In this document: positions 63,095 to 64,000 of the stretch, one piece after another
How the letters are laid out: each line of letters begins with the position of its first letter
Numbering within the stretch: position 1 is the first letter of the stretch
Assembly (NCBI GenBank): GCA_001801025.1
Contig: MGWO01000007.1
Span: 558,001 to 622,000 of the forward strand
Origin: Gallionellales bacterium GWA2_54_124
Lineage (GTDB): Bacteria > Pseudomonadota > Gammaproteobacteria > Burkholderiales > Gallionellaceae
Length of the DNA: 64,000 nt
Direction of reading: 5' to 3'
Position numbers and translations under genes: made by a program
Notes under the pieces: generated by a model
Database searches by the model: none
What the model was told of the DNA's origin: nothing
The model's input: only the letters and a program-made list of their open reading frames with translations

Positions 63095-64000
63095 ATGATA
63101 CTGATATTAAGTTCGACTGTTTCCGAAAAACCGCAGGAGTATCAGGCACTGCTCTCGCATCTGGCGGGTTTGCCCGGAATCCAGACGCGCGTGCATGTGG
63201 AGCGCGGCGATGAACAGAGCGTCACGGAGCTCTATTTAATCGGCAATACAAAGCAGCTTGATATTGCGGATATGCAAAGCCTGCCGGGCGTTGAGCGCGT
63301 TGTGCGCGTCTCGGAGGACTATCGCATTTTGGGCCGCCATAAAGACGATCAGCGCCCCACCCATTTTGAATATAACGGCGTGCGTTTCGGTCAGGACACC
63401 CTGAATGTCTTTGCAGGTCTGTGTGCGGTGGATAATCGCGAACACGTCGAGATCATGCTCAAAGCCTTGCGGGATAACGGGCAGGTCTGCACCCGGATGG
63501 GCGCCTACAAGCCGCGCACCAGCCCGTATGCCTTTCAGGGGCACGGCAAGAATTGTTTGCCTTACGTGTTCGAACTGGCAGGGAAGTATGGCATTCGTGT
63601 CATGGCGATGGAAATCACCCATGAGTCTCATGTCGATGAAATCAACGAGGCGCTGCATCAGACGGGCGAGGCCACCGGCGTGATGCTGCAAATCGGCACG
63701 CGCAATACGCAAAATTTCGAATTGCTCAAAATTGTCGGCCGCCAGACCAAGATGCCGGTGCTGCTCAAACGCGGATTCGGCATTACGCTCGACGAATCGC
63801 TCAATGCGGCGGAGTATCTGGCGTCCGAAGGCAATCGCAATGTGGTGTTCTGTCTGCGCGGTATGAAGACGAATATGGCCGATCCGCACCGGAATTTTGT
63901 CGATTTCGCGCATGTGCCGGTGGTCAAGCGTCTAACGCGCATGCCGGTGTGCGTCGATCCGTCTCACTCGGTCGGATCCCGTGCCGCCTCCCCCGATGGC
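63095..64000 (+). CDS. 3-deoxy-7-phosphoheptulonate synthase, type I-beta-like (runs off window)
   Basis: The frame is open for 302 codons to the right edge. An N-terminal ferredoxin-like domain (residues about 1-85) is followed by the TIM-barrel blocks MGAYKPRTSPYAFQGHG, VLLKRGFGITLDESLNAAEY and CVDPSHSVGSRAASP, as in the AroA-I-beta DAHP synthases that start the shikimate pathway. Deviations: the loop usually GPCxVE is GLCAVD, and CERGIRT is CLRGMKT, so it may be a divergent paralogue. AAGGAT lies 4 nt before the ATG. Confidence 0.82.
   Translation, partial: MILILSSTVSEKPQEYQALLSHLAGLPGIQTRVHVERGDEQSVTELYLIGNTKQLDIADMQSLPGVERVVRVSEDYRILGRHKDDQRPTHFEYNGVRFGQDTLNVFAGLCAVDNREHVEIMLKALRDNGQVCTRMGAYKPRTSPYAFQGHGKNCLPYVFELAGKYGIRVMAMEITHESHVDEINEALHQTGEATGVMLQIGTRNTQNFELLKIVGRQTKMPVLLKRGFGITLDESLNAAEYLASEGNRNVVFCLRGMKTNMADPHRNFVDFAHVPVVKRLTRMPVCVDPSHSVGSRAASPDG

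Overview
The window reads as a chromosomal segment of a Gram-negative betaproteobacterium, most likely of the Nitrosomonadales/Gallionellaceae type. This rests on the 14-subunit style nuo operon, the bamD/rluD/pgeF junction, the lysA-lptM-cyaY junction, outer-membrane genes (bamD, mlaA, gmhB, lptM), a RegB/RegA pair beside a PCuAC copper chaperone, and betaproteobacterial-looking -10 boxes (TAAAAT). The genus-level guess is inference. I recognise no rRNA or tRNA gene. Sixty-six protein genes are called, three of which needed care: a small lipoprotein too short for ordinary ORF calling (lptM, 40330-40467), and two genes cut by the window edges (nuoG at the left, a DAHP synthase at the right).

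Layout. 1-8.2 kb: the distal nuo operon (nuoG'-H-I-J-K-L-M-N, respiratory complex I), interrupted by intergenic repeat elements and closed by a terminator. 8.2-11.7 kb: NUDIX hydrolase, ammonium transporter amt behind a clear sigma-54 promoter with two NtrC sites, and a divergent HxlR regulator/quinone reductase pair (qorR-like/qorB). 11.7-13.3 kb: a phage-like remnant with a minus-strand gene ending in a J-domain-like HPD motif and, upstream of it, a structured candidate antisense RNA. 13.3-17.6 kb: a periplasmic UrtA-like binding protein translationally coupled to a membrane Cache-HAMP-PAS-GGDEF-EAL protein. 17.6-31.7 kb: housekeeping genes (RluF-like protein, VF530-type protein, htpX, UbiB-like kinase, mlaA, NUDIX, bamD, rluD, pgeF, yceH, ZIP transporter, rimO) ending in a two-component system with a divergent periplasmic repeat protein. 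31.7-34.5 kb: a compact AT-rich type II restriction-modification island with its own regulator. 34.8-45.5 kb: glyQ-glyS-gmhB-plsC-metallopeptidase, cyaY/lptM-lysA, an Aer-like chemoreceptor, mtgA and aroE. 45.5-49.9 kb: a metal-uptake cluster (znuB/znuA-like, an outer-membrane channel, a small Cys/His protein) followed by a TonB-like gene. 49.8-56.2 kb: RNB-family RNase, cytochrome c, lipA-lipB-ybeD-dat-dacA. 56.5-60.8 kb: CZB protein, two tandem HDOD proteins, regA-regB. 61.0-64.0 kb: pcuAC, argB, a HAD nucleotidase and the start of a DAHP synthase.

The genes suggest a respiring organism managing redox and metals: complex I, cytochrome c, RegAB with a Met/His-rich loop facing the PCuAC copper chaperone gene, zinc import, frataxin and lipoate synthesis. 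Signalling is rich (c-di-GMP enzyme, HDOD, CZB, Aer-like receptor).

The most promising unexplained items are: the candidate C4-like antisense RNA with its downstream J-domain-tailed gene; the binding-protein/c-di-GMP pair; the Met/His-rich loop of the RegB kinase together with a perfect 33-bp palindrome in the regB/pcuAC intergenic region; the 7 x 19-residue repeat protein divergent from an OmpR/EnvZ-like pair; and a family of GTGGTAAGTGG-type interspersed repeats lodged between genes, including inside the nuo operon.
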